Program-made: the position numbers and the translations under genes
Notes under the pieces: generated by a model
Databases searched by the model: none
The model's input: the letters and a program-made list of their open reading frames with translations, nothing else
Told to the model about the DNA's origin: nothing
Part shown: piece after piece, positions 33,690-43,835 of the stretch
Position numbering within the stretch: the stretch's first letter is position 1
How the letters are laid out: each line of letters starts with the position of its first letter
DNA from: Acanthosepion pharaonis
Lineage: Eukaryota; Mollusca; Cephalopoda; Sepiida; Sepiidae
Length of the DNA stretch: 64,000 nucleotides
Direction of reading: 5' to 3'
NCBI GenBank assembly: GCA_903632075.3
Contig: CAHIKZ030001780.1
Coordinates: forward strand, 1,850,001 to 1,914,000

Positions 33690-34425
33690 TTGATGACAAG
33701 AGTGCACAGACAGAGATAAGAACAGTGTGGGTATGTCAATGAAACTGGAATGAGAAACTTGATATTCATACTCAGAATGTTATCAGAAAGAGCAATTTAA
33801 ATGCAGAAGGACATGTACCTATGTGTTATAGATTACACAAAGGCGGTCAATAAAGTACACCTCAAAGATCTGTTGTAACTGCTCAGCAACCTGGACATAT
33901 TTAGGAAGGATATTAAAATAATCAAGAACCTATACTAGCAGCAAACCACCTACATATGGACAGAAAATGAATTCAGCAGATATACAGAAATAGAAATGGA
34001 TGTAAGACAAAGATCTGTCTTCTAATTGGACTTATTCAATCTATACAGCAAAGGTGATTCTGAGAGAATTCAAAATCCTATCAGGATTCATTATCAATGA
34101 CTACAATCTTAACAACATAAAATATACAGATAACACAGTGTTGATAGCAGACATGGAAAGAAAACTACAAAAACTCCTACACAAGGTAGTAAAGGAAAGT
34201 GAAAAGTAATGATTAAACATCAACTGCAAGACAAGAATGCATGGTTATTAGCAAAAGGCTAATCCCAAAATGCAAATTACAAATCAAAGATAACAAAATC
34301 AAACAAGTGCAAAATTGATCTAACAGAGGATGAAAAGTGCAATACTGAAATCCAAAGACACATTGGAATGGCCATAGATGCATTCCAAAAGCTAAGCAGA
34401 GTATTACAAGACAGAAAAACTTATT
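33690..34425 (+). mobile_element. RTE/BovB-like LINE, RT-domain fragment
   Basis: Plus-sense with many stops. Recognisable in order: a CVIDYTKAVNKV word, a LYSNLYW-like region, FIINDYNLNNIKYTDNTVLI (the YADDT-type catalytic motif, Y.D.T here with T for A), KLQKLLHKVVKESEK and NINCKTRMH. The same family as 12490-14200, covering the part that copy lacks. Confidence 0.8.
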
Positions 34426-34429
34426 TAGT

Positions 34430-34810
34430 TTGCTTACCTACAAATACCCTTGGGAAAGTTATGAATCTAACTTTTCTCCCTCCAGCTATAAATAAATAGC
34501 AGAATAGACTGGGTCATACAGCCTTGGCTGGAAACCACTCTGAATTCAAAACCTCTGGATGTTTGTTTGGAGACCTTTTAAGCACACTATGTGCACCAGT
34601 TCTCTGTATTTGGTTCTTCCAAAGAGTTGTGGATTCTAGAAGCCTTCAAATCATATGTGTGAGCAGTCTGGTTGTTCGGTTCTAAGACCTGAGCTGCTGA
34701 ACTCTGATATGTTGAAAATGATGGGAAAAACCTGTATATAACATTTCTATAACTTTAGATACATACATAAAACAATCCATACATTCAGTTGAAAGTAAAA
34801 ATAAAATTCA
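34430..34810. other. SINE-tail scrap and unassigned sequence
   Basis: 34440-34510 has the 5S-tRNA SINE tail words (ACAAATACCCTTGGGAAAG, CCTCCAGCTATAAATAAAT). 34510-34740 is less AT-rich and unassigned. Confidence 0.45.
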
Positions 34811-34813
34811 TCC

Positions 34814-35035
34814 TTGATAATGGCTAAAAGTATAGCCAAAAGTGCTCAGATATATAGAACATTTGGACAGTTTTTACACACTGTATGTCCAGAAAAGAAA
34901 TCACATCTACAAAAACAAGAAAAAATGAATAAACAGCTTAATCGCAATACCTTGTCAGTCATTCTTAATGAAACTTGCATAAAAGAGGGATTGTTGCCCA
35001 AATACACAATATATATACATGCATACATTTTATTT
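34814..35035 (+). mobile_element. Possible Penelope-like N-terminal fragment
   Basis: The 74-codon plus frame reads AKSAQIYRTFGQFLH, then NRNTLSVILNETCIKEGLLPKYT. A basic helical stretch followed by an LLPKY-type end resembles the N-terminal region of Penelope-like reverse transcriptases. This is weak; it could be unrelated. Confidence 0.3.
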
Positions 35036-35296
35036 TAACATACTTAAACTATTGAACATCATAAACAACTGACCTTGATGGTAGCTGGTTGGCCAGCAGA
35101 AAGCAATCAATTTCAAAAATATGATCAATTCTTGTATTTGCTATGCCAATAAACATCACGCAGAACTTAGAAAACATGAAAGATTATTTAACAGTTAAAA
35201 TAAAATGAAACAGATTTTTCAGACACTTTGACCCAAGTTTATTGATGAGTTAACTAAATACCAAAGATATAAACAGTGTCAACCTAGAAATCAACA

Positions 35297-35304
35297 CTGT
35301 ACAT

Positions 35305-35364
<60 letters not shown>
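35297..35364. repeat. (AC)n(AT)n microsatellite
   Basis: About 22 bp AC then about 36 bp AT. Confidence 0.95.
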
Positions 35365-35710
35365 TAAGGTTAACTTCAAAGTTAATTGATTTGCTAAGCA
35401 AATTCCAAGTCAATGTAGGTTATTTGCAAATGCATGTGAAGGAGGGTTGTCATTTCAAACCATTTCATAAAATTTTTAGTTATATGACGGAATATTTCAG
35501 ATACAGTTAAATCCAGTCAATTGATTCAAATGCTTATAAAATCTGCCAAATTCAAAACAACAAATACTAAACATTTGGAGATAATGTTTTTTCCAGTTAC
35601 AAGTATTACTATTTATCCCATAGATTATTACCTTTCCCAAGGGCATAAACTAAGGTTAGTTTCAAAGTTAATGCATTTGCTAAGCAAAAAATTGCAAGCC
35701 AATAGAGGTT
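35364..35710. repeat. Two direct copies of a 60-bp unit, 280 bp apart
   Basis: ACTAAGGTTA.CTTCAAAGTTAAT and TTTGCTAAGCAAA occur at 35364-35425 and again at 35649-35712, with about 85% identity by eye. Confidence 0.65.
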
Positions 35711-35854
35711 AGTAATTATATATATTATATTACTTATTAAAACAGGATCATGATCAATAAATTGAATGACAATGGAAAAATGTTCACTGAGGAGAAATTT
35801 CAATAAAATTAAATAATGCCTAAAGGTTAAATCCATTTAGGCAGGAAGGGAAAC

Positions 35855-35965
35855 AAGCCTGTTACTGCTACTGCTTAGAACACATCCATTAAGCTGAGAA
35901 GTGGGAATCTAATTTCTTAGCCAAGGATGGTGAGTTCAATTCTAGGTAGGACTGCAAGCGTCAGC
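35855..35965 (+). repeat. Possible tRNA-derived SINE fragment
   Basis: B-box-like GTGAGTTCAATTCTAGGTAG preceded by TAAGCTGAGAAGTGGGAAT. No second copy was found. Confidence 0.3.
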
Positions 35966-35969
35966 ATAG

Positions 35970-36430
35970 TTAACATTACTTTTATGCAATAATTACATAT
36001 TTTCAGTTAAAATGTTTTGGTATTAGTATTTATTTATTTATGTACAACTAAACTGAAGGTAATTTGTCTTATTTTTACTTTCAGATTTTGCTTACCTAAA
36101 GTTATATTTATCAACTTTGCCGCTTCAACTTCACTTCATTTTTATCAATTAATAGATTCAGTGTTAGTTCTGTCAAAAAAAGCAATATAAATTATTTTAT
36201 TGCATGTTAAGTAATGACTTCATAATCCTCAAGTATTTTAGACTTAAATCCTGATCTATATTTTCATTTTTCTTTCTACCATCTTTCTTCAAAATTAACG
36301 ATCTTTTGTATACTATGTTTGTTTATTTATATACAACTATTTCATAATTTGTCTTGCTTTCTAGTGTTTTTGTTTACCTAACATTTTTTGGTGGAGCTTC
36401 TAAAACATGTAGTGTATATGATGTTTATAT
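35970..36430. other. AT-rich unique sequence
   Basis: Nothing recognised; likely flanks of the candidate exon that follows. Confidence 0.45.
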
Positions 36431-36436
36431 ACATAC

Positions 36437-36645
36437 ATTATATATGTTCCAAAGATTGACATAGCTAGGGATCATAGTGGGGACAAGCTCCCACTGTTTA
36501 TAAAATGCTTCTGTGGCATGTGTCTCAAATAGCTTCTGGCAACTATCCTGTTCCAAGCCAGAGAATGGGCGAAGGCAGACAACTGGCACATCATAAACAG
36601 CTGCTGTGGGTAGATGGAGTTTAACAACCCAGGAAGGCAATTCAT
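36437..36645 (-). CDS. Candidate internal coding exon, unknown protein
   Basis: On the minus strand a strong pyrimidine-rich acceptor (GGTTTTTTTTTTCCCCTAG) ends at 36646 and a donor-like ATATAAT|GTATGT begins at 36436. The 209-nt span is open in one frame: two bases, then 69 codons to phase 0. It gives an ordinary-looking mixed peptide (ELPSWVVKLHLPTAAVYDVP, FSGLEQDSCQKLFETHA, FYKQWELVPTM). I do not recognise the family. A second frame starting at the ATG right after the acceptor is open for about 55 codons but reads less like protein. The upstream 36650-36900 is also less AT-rich. It could be a host exon, or a piece of a transposon family not otherwise seen here. Confidence 0.48.
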
Positions 36646-36649
36646 CTAG

Positions 36650-37413
36650 GGGAAAAAAAAAACCCTGATTTTAAAACAACTTTCCAGCTATGCTTGCACC
36701 CAAGCCAGCTCTAAATATAATGCCCTGTATTCCACTCAATTTTATCAGTACGTGCAAGAGGTGGGAGGGCATGTTGTTTGGGAAGCACATGGCTTTCATA
36801 TACCATCATCTAGAACCTGAAGAGGCCACTCCAGCCTCACTACAAAAGGGATAAATTTTGACCAAACAGAGCACTACCTTTATTTCATGAGATAAACAGT
36901 TTAAGTTGTTTGAAGGTCATGTGAATGTGAATCTTGGGTTATGACTAGGGCCATCCTTTCATAGGAATTAACATTGTAAAGCGTTTTTGCTCTATCTTTA
37001 CTAAGAAGGTAGGTTTGCTTTAGGCCTTTTTTCTTTTATCCTGATTGGTGTTCTTTTTCCAAACTATCAGGATAGGGGTATTTAGATCTGTTGGCAAATT
37101 GTCCATTGGTTCCACCAATGGTTTGGGGTTTTCTTTAATAAATATATATAAATACACACACACGTATAAATTTTTTATAGGTAACCCTTTTCACACGCAC
37201 TTTCTGATATGCTTTCAATTTGGGATGCAGCCTGAAAAATGTAGTACAATCTTGTCATATTGCTTATGGCTGAGCTTTGTGAATAAACTTTCATTCTTTC
37301 TTTACATTGTGTTTGAAGTAACAAATCAAACAGATTTTTCTTTTGTATATTCGACTTACTTTGAGCAAAAGAAGTGAACAATGAAGTATATTAAGAAAGC
37401 AGTAAAATTCATT
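36650..37413. other. Flank of the candidate exon
   Basis: 36660-36970 is mixed in composition with no clear open frame. A 110-codon plus-strand frame at 37045-37377 has no recognisable motif and passes over a short CA run. Confidence 0.4.
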
Positions 37414-37424
37414 GTGTGTGTGTG

Positions 37425-37463
<39 letters not shown>
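37414..37463. repeat. (TG)n(TA)n microsatellite
   Basis: About 10 bp TG then about 35 bp TA. Confidence 0.9.
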
Positions 37464-37467
<4 letters not shown>

Positions 37468-37595
37468 CATTTATTTACTCATGTCTGTTGCACTTGAATG
37501 CATTTTATGAGATGAAATTTAAAAAAAAAAAGAAAAAGAGAGCTATCCTTGCAGATAATGAATATTTGATTAACAAACTATAATTGACTTTAAAA

Positions 37596-38107
37596 TGTTT
37601 ATTCACTTCTTCAGTAAAAGTGACAACACATAATCTCAATCATTTATTCATTAATCAAATCAATTTTTTCTACAAATATTGTTCTCACCTTGGCACAGGT
37701 TGAACTCAAAATGTAATAATGAAATAATATCAATATCTTTCTGCATTATTGTATAATACTCTATAACATTGGGGGGGGTCTCAAGCAGGGCAGGGGGGCA
37801 TATCAGGATTTCTTTTACTTTTCCACAAGTTTCTTATTGACTAATCTCCATCAGAATAAAATCGATTGAAATACCCCAACCTTTTAGTGAATATTGTGTT
37901 TATTGAATTACAAATATCCTGGTATTTTTGGAAATTTTGTTTACTGATGTATACTTCAGTTTTATTTAATTAATAATTAGATATGAATTAAAACAAATTA
38001 CTGTGAATCTAGTTTAAAAATCCGTCAACATTTTCTATTGTACTTCTATAAAAATCATCTATGAAAATGTATATTTACTGATATGGAAAAAGAATGAAGA
38101 TTTTCAA
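37596..38107. mobile_element. Recent interspersed repeat K, copy 2 (512 bp)
   Basis: Direct copy of 30260-30785, about 7.3 kb away. The left edge falls at TTTATTCACTTCTTCAG and the right edge at AATGAAGATTTTCAA; beyond these the two loci are unrelated. Confidence 0.85.
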
Positions 38108-38139
38108 TAATATATGCATATTATTTGGAAGGCAATTTT

Positions 38140-38235
38140 TGAATTAGACAATTTTGGAAAGAAGTGAAATGATATTCTGACTTATCGTGAAAAGGGTTGC
38201 ATTAGGCAAAAAAGGTAAAGAACCACTGTTCTATG
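38140..38235 (-). mobile_element. hAT-like terminal segment
   Basis: Read on the minus strand from 38232: ACAGTGGTTCTTTACC, then TTTTTTGCC. This is the CAGTGGTT...CC style of hAT ends, as at 10307-10323. No partner end seen. Confidence 0.45.
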
Positions 38236-38524
38236 TGGTACATCTTTTTCATCATGGACATTGAAAAAAAAAAAAAGAGAAAAGCCTACAGTTGCAGAAT
38301 AACTAGAAATTTGTAAAGCTTTAGTCCACCCCGATAACTGTAATGGAGAGCTGCAAGTTAGATAAATCAAGAATGGCAGTGCAACTTATTTTGTTACATT
38401 CACCTGAAAAAGTTGAGGTTTCTTGATAATTGTTGTTAAAGACTGACTGAATTTTTTTTTTTTCACCTTAACATTTGCAGATTACTTGAGCCAGAAAATA
38501 GATTTAGATTGGAAGAAATTTTTT

Positions 38525-38792
38525 GGAGAGATAATAATGCTTTAGTCATACAAGTCTTACTAATTAACCCATAGTTGGGGGTTAAGAGAAGAAGAGGTAG
38601 ATTCAAACCTTTTCCCAAGGGTATTTGTGTGTAAGTGACTATGATGAATTGTTTCCAGGCTATTATTCATTACACCCCACAGTATCTGGTATTCCCAAGT
38701 GGTCACCCATCTAGGTACTGACCAGGCTCAAAGTTGCTTAACTTTGCTGATCATATGAGAACTAGTGTTTCAACATGATACAGCTGTAAGTC
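38525..38792 (-). mobile_element. 5S-tRNA composite SINE
   Basis: The clearest 5S-like head (38680-38792): on the plus strand GGTATTCCCAAGTGGTCACC, CATCTAGGTACTGACCAGGC and GTTGCTTAACTT follow the complement of 5S rRNA in order and spacing. In sense it continues with a decayed tRNA-like unit (GTGGGGTGTAATGAATAATA). The tail is ACCCTTGGGAAAAG, CTATGGGTTAATTAGTAAG and GCATTATTATCTC. It is a SINE, not a functional 5S gene: the internal control region is substituted and the 3' terminal stem is absent. Confidence 0.8.
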
Positions 38793-38944
38793 CTACTGTT
38801 TACTAGAATCAATTTCTATGCAGGAACATTAATTCTTGCAAAAAATTGAATATCTTGTAAGAATAGCACAAGTTAATACTGTCACTGCTCCATTGTTGTA
38901 GCATTGTTGCTTGGTGGGGAAAGTATGATATTGTCATTTTATAT

Positions 38945-39736
38945 ATATATATATATGCATACTTTGTCTTTTTCAAACTAATAGTCAATCCCACTGCAGT
39001 GCTGCATATCTCAGTCATCAGCATATAGCAACAATTGAACCTTTGAATTTGCATCAAACCTCCTGATGTTAAACAGCCTTCCTGTTGAAAAAGACAGTAG
39101 TCATGTACCAACCAGCTCCAAGGAAGCCATATCATGAACCAAGCATCTTTGTTTATGGTAAAAGGTTGAAGGCTGTTTGCACATTTCTGTATCTTGGGAG
39201 CACATTGAGTATATTCTGTGATCTTGATGAGGAAATTTCAAACCACATATAAAAAGCTAGTGACACATTTGGAAAACTGAATAAACATCTGTGGAATTTC
39301 ATGGAATTTCAGTGAGTACAGAACTAAAGGTCTATTGTGCATGTATGCTTACAGAACTTCTTTATGCTTGTGAGTTGTGGAAGGTTTACTGCAGACAAAT
39401 GAAAAGGCTTAAGAGATTCCGCCAGTACTGCTTACGTCGTATACTTGGCATTATCTGGCAAATGTTTGTTAGTGACATGCTAGTGAGGAGTGGCTGTGAT
39501 AGTATTGAGTCTTTGATACTAAAACATCAACTAAGGTGGGCAGGCCACTTTGTCAGAATGGATGACAGTCGTATTCCAAAGCAATTGTTTTATGGTAAGC
39601 TGTGAACAGGAAAGTGAAATGCTGTCAAACCTATGATGCACTTTAAGGACTGCATTCAAGAATGCGTTGAAGAAATGCAATATTCCTTGTGAGCACTGGG
39701 GAGAATGTGCATCTGATCACATTAATTGGAATGATG

Positions 39737-39738
<2 letters not shown>
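38945..39738 (+). mobile_element. LINE (RTE/CR1-like family D) with inverted 5' part
   Basis: 39090-39738 is plus-sense and reads the end of a reverse transcriptase and its C-terminus: KTVVMYQPAPRKPYHEPS, FLYLGSTLS, ELLYACELWKVY, LRRILGIIWQ, HQLRWAGHFVRMDDSRIPK. The preceding segment of the same protein, GRLFN.RR-like then LLYADD and GLTISLKKTK, lies on the minus strand at about 38945-39083. The two parts meet near 39085 with KKT coded on both sides. The tail runs straight into a TA array. Stops and frameshifts are present. Confidence 0.85.

Positions 39739-39783
<45 letters not shown>
39739..39783. repeat. (AT)n microsatellite at a LINE 3' end
   Basis: About 22 AT units directly following the last LINE codons (INWNDA). 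Confidence 0.95.
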
Positions 39784-39784
<1 letters not shown>

Positions 39785-40970
39785 TGGTGTATGGATCATT
39801 TATAACAAATTTAGTATGAGATAATGAAATTGAATATAGAATAAGTTGCCCTGGGAGTAGTTTTGCCCAATGCCACAAGATTTGAAAGATACCCTAAGCC
39901 CTGTGTATCCTTGTGAATGATACTTTTTCAATATTTGATTCCATAGAGGAGGCTAAGGCTTTACACATCTAATTTAATTTCATCCATGAGTCCTTCAGCT
40001 TACTATGGAGATGAAGAGTGACTTGGCATTATCCTTTTTAGATATGCTGCTTGAACAGAACAAGTGGTTGTTCATTACTAGCGTTTATTGCAAGCCTACA
40101 TTTATGGGTCTATATACAAATTGAAATTCTTTTGTCCCTAAGTCCTAGAAACTAAATCTGATTTCCACTTTGGTCCATCGTGTGTTGATGCTATGAGCTC
40201 CTTGTAGGTTGGACAGGAAATAGTATTTTCCAGGACAAAGGTTACCTGGAGAATGTTGTTAAATGCACAATCAAATGTAAACATTAACTTAAAAACTCAA
40301 GTCATATTCTTAAATAGCCTTGTCAGATTGTGGGGTTGGGTAAACAGAAAAAAAAAAAAGAAAAGATGTGTGTCAATGTGAGTGCTTTGATGATTGGAAT
40401 TAAATTAAAAGGATCTGTGATGAATCCAACGAATGATGCATGGTATTTTAATGTGGTGGAAAACAATGCTGTTGCAGAATGGAAAAAATGTTCATTTTAT
40501 AACTTCTTTTTGCTGATGTATTGATAAAACTTGTTTACATGTCTTATGTTGTATTTACATGCCTTATATTATTACAAGAAAAAAACAAATAGATGTTGTC
40601 ACTCTGAAATCAAATGGGGAAAAGAGCGAACTTTGCAAAAATTGTACAATTTATAATTTTAGTCGAGTTGGGTGGGGTAACCCTAACTCTGCCATGAAAG
40701 GGATTAACCTGGTTCTTCAATGCTAAGCAGAGATTAATTATTATTTAATAATAAAACAACTAAGATGTGTAATTTAATCCAAACTAACATATACACTTAA
40801 CACACAAATTCCATGAATGTACTGGTCATCAGATGTTGCATTAAGTGTGTGTGTGTGTGTGCGTGTATATACATATATCTTAGCTGTTTATCCTCTGATC
40901 TTCGTACAGTGTTGGACAGACAAAACAACAAACATGAGGAAATTAGTCTGGACTAGAATGAGGAAAAGGA
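39785..40970. other. Unassigned sequence
   Basis: A (GT)n run at 40845-40866 and scattered A-runs. The 64-codon plus frame at 40330-40524 is not supported as a gene. Confidence 0.45.
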
Positions 40971-40974
40971 AAAT

Positions 40975-41290
40975 AAGGAAAAGGAAAAATAATCACAACA
41001 TTCACACAGATGGGCAAATGCACACATACACTATGTAAAAAAAAAACAACAAACTTGCACCAATGGTAAGTGCATATAAAAAAGAAAAATCAAGAAGTAT
41101 AAGCAGACAATTGCTGATAGCTCAAAAAGTAGATGGATGAGTCTGGGATGCTGAATGTAACATTAGTCTAAGTGACGAACATTTTAATTGTATTAATTCT
41201 ATTAAGGCTCTATCTTTAATATTGAGCACTTTACTGCAAAAATTTCTTGCCTTAAATGTTTTTCTCTCAGTATCAAACTGACTGACAGCA
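40975..41290. mobile_element. Interspersed element G joined to an element F end
   Basis: 40975-41110 matches 52385-52505 (ACTTGCACCAATGGTAAGTG, CAATTGCTGATAG). 41205-41260 has the element F block AATATTGAGCACTTTA. The whole leads into a very long TA array. Confidence 0.55.
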
Positions 41291-41305
41291 TTTTTATACA
41301 CAGGT

Positions 41306-41457
<152 letters not shown>

Positions 41458-41465
41458 ACAGAGAG

Positions 41466-42340
41466 AGGTGCGATGGGTAAATTTTCACCTTTTTATATTT
41501 TTAAATTCATGCATGTGTATTGATCTTGATTTTGTCAACTGCACAGTATAGTAGGGTCAGTTGGGCACCATCTGTGAGAAAAAAAGAGAATCATGACACA
41601 ATTCACTCAGCCAATTATTTGGAGACAGCATACTGTACTGTTTGGCATTTGCAATGGGAGCTCCAATACTAACATTTCAGAGTGTTTGGATGTCAATCTG
41701 AGGACAGTGCAGAGGATTTGGAAAGAGTTGGATGAGTCTAATGGTGATTACAGAGGTACTGCAGCTCAGAAAACTCATTCTGATGAGAAAAGAACTGCAG
41801 AATTTGTTGGTGAGGGCCTCAGACTCAACATGAAGACCTACATCAAATGCCTTGAGAAGGTAGTACTGCCCTGGGTAAAGAGGGTGGCTACTGGAAGATC
41901 CTATGTCTGGTAACAGGACTCTGCACCATGCCACACAAGCAGGAGAACACAGTCATCGCTGTCAGACAATTTCTGCAATCACATCACCACTTACATCTGG
42001 CCACCAAACTGTCCAGATTGCAACCCCCTTGATTATTATGTGTGGGGCACAGTTGAGTGAGAGACCAAAAAACTCCTTGTAACATCAAAGATGAACTGAT
42101 AGAAAGGATTATCGCAGTATTCACCAACTTAAACAAGGAGACTGCCCAGAAGAGTTGCAGGTGATTCTGAAGTAATCTGGAGGCCATTGTTGAAGCCAAT
42201 GGTGATTTTACTGAATAAATTTACTCCTTCATATTTCAAGATATTTTGGTGTAATTTTGGTAAATATATCTGATAAAATGAGATGTCAGTGTTATTTTAA
42301 TTTTAGCATAATTTAGAAGACAATTCATCCATTGCACTCC
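41466..42340 (+). mobile_element. Mariner element (DD37D type), internally deleted
   Basis: Both ends carry related terminal inverted repeats (left GGTGCGATGGGTAAATTTTC; right complement GAGTGCAATGGATGAATTGT). The plus frame from 41593 encodes a helix-turn-helix N-terminus (ITQF-type start, TNISECLDVNLRTVQRIWKE). The catalytic part follows at 41838-42060: KCLEKVVLPWVKRV, QDSAPCHTS, WPPNCPDCNPLDYYVWG. The second and third catalytic Asp (41917 and 42031) are separated by 37 residues. The first catalytic Asp and the flanking middle third are missing, which fits an internal deletion. Stops follow downstream. The closest known group by spacing is the DD37D (maT-like) branch of the Tc1/mariner superfamily. 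Confidence 0.85.
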
Positions 42341-42344
42341 ATAT

Positions 42345-42820
42345 AATAAAAGTGCTGACAATATATATAAGAAGGTAAAGAATAATTTGAACTTTTAAAT
42401 ATTTTAACATTATTTCAAACAGTCCAGTCACATTAAAGAAAAAACAAAAGAAAAAGTTTTACATATTTTTCAATTACTTAAATTGTCTGACGAGGAAGTC
42501 TGTAAGCTGAATCAGCTGAATTTTGATCTGGAATTTTCAATGTATAATGTTTTATCTACATTATTAATATTCAACACTAAATTAGGTGCATTACTTAGGA
42601 ATGAGATTGTTGAAAAAATATGTATAATTGGTGGTGGGTACAAATTTTTTAGGACATTAAAAAGGAATGTTTTAAAAGAATATATATATATATATTTGTG
42701 AAAATATATAGAAAATAGGAAAGAACTGGTTAGGTAGATCCAAAGTTCTTTAGTATTTTAGTTATTATTTTAAAAAATAGTGCTCGATACAAATGTAGAG
42801 CATAAATATAATTATTTATT
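42345..42820. other. AT-rich sequence, nothing recognised
   Basis: A 72-codon plus frame at 42483-42701 ends in a TA run and is not supported. Confidence 0.45.
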
Positions 42821-42822
42821 TA

Positions 42823-43075
42823 AAATATGATTCAACTCGCAACATAAGAGGTCTCATGTTTCAAAAAAAAGAGCCGAAAACTTCAATATAATTATTTGAA
42901 TTAAATTGAGTTAAAGAAAGCTCTGTTCCATCTTCAAGCGAAATTTTTTTTTTTTTTTTTTTTTTGAAGATGGAACAGAGCTTTTTTAACTCAATTTAAT
43001 TCAAATAATTATATTGAAGTTTTCGCTCTTGTTTTGAAACATGAGACCTCTTATGTCATAGTTGGAATCATATTT
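42823..43075. mobile_element. Near-perfect 113-bp hairpin around a poly-T spacer
   Basis: The arm 42823-42937 and its complement 42964-43076 pair almost throughout (for example AGAGGTCTCATGTTTC against GAAACATGAGACCTCT, and CTCTGTTCCATCTTCAA against TTGAAGATGGAACAGAG). The spacer is about 26 bp, mostly T. This is typical of a foldback or palindromic MITE. Confidence 0.85.
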
Positions 43076-43087
43076 GTAAAATAATTA

Positions 43088-43114
43088 TTATATATATATA
43101 TATATATATATATA
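43088..43114. repeat. (TA)n microsatellite
   Basis: About 13 TA units, 12 bp beyond the hairpin. Confidence 0.9.
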
Positions 43115-43127
43115 CCAACTTTCACTC

Positions 43128-43190
43128 AACACACGGTCCAAGAGCCACTCAAGGTAGAGTGTTACTGAGTGGTGTTGTATGAGTGTAAGG
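43128..43190. repeat. Short interspersed motif J
   Basis: GGTCCAAGAGCCACTCAAGG recurs with changes at 56668-56690 and at 25915-25940. At 56 kb it is the very 3' end of a 5S-tRNA SINE, so this is probably a SINE tail. Confidence 0.45.
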
Positions 43191-43554
43191 CAGAAGAGAA
43201 GCAAGGATAAGGAAAGGAAAAAATCATTACTCAGTGTAAAGTGACCAATCAAAAAATATAACAAAAGAAACAAGAAAAATGCATTAATCAGATATAGCTC
43301 CTCACTCTTTAGAGATCAACTGAGGACAAAACATATATGCACAGCAACTTTAAAACAAAGGGGAAAAAAGAAAAGAATACTGCCTGAGAATCAGTAATAT
43401 AAACCACAGACAGTTTCCATTTATACCGAGCAATCATTCCTTACATACAGAAGGAAAGTTATTCTGAATTTATATTAAGGGTTTCAAGCACTCTCAAATG
43501 TTAATCCAAATGTAATCTGCTGATTATTGTGAAAAGAGAAAAAAAAGAAGATGC

Positions 43555-43765
43555 ACATTGGATTATTTATTAGGTGTCCTGCAATCACAGAACTAGAAAT
43601 TATTAACAGGCATATCTTAATTGGTACATGTTGATCAATATTTGCCTCCAACTTCCAATAATGTGATACTGAATATATTGGCAGAACCTGACATTTAAAC
43701 TCATAAATCACTGAACTAACACAATGAGGTGGGGGTGCAGAAAATCTTAATGAATGGTTTTTGAC
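43555..43765 (-). mobile_element. Penelope-like element, decayed GIY-YIG region
   Basis: The minus frame 43484-43834 contains SSVIYEFKCQVLPIYSVSHY, then ANIDQHVP and SSSVIAGHLINNPMC. This follows the layout of the GIY-YIG nuclease of Penelope-like elements (Y.F.C....Y.G.T...L..R..EH.P, then SAI..HL..N..C). The glycine of the GIY-YIG core and the catalytic Arg are substituted, so it is inactive. Confidence 0.62.
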
Positions 43766-43835
43766 ATGGGTTAGGAAGTGAAAATGGAATGGAAGAAAAA
43801 TAAGGCTGCACATTCTGATAAATTTGCGCGACAAA

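Noticed and set aside
38680..38792. Functional 5S rRNA gene
   Set aside because: Colinear with 5S rRNA but diverged in the internal control region, missing the terminal stem, and followed by the SINE body found at other copies.
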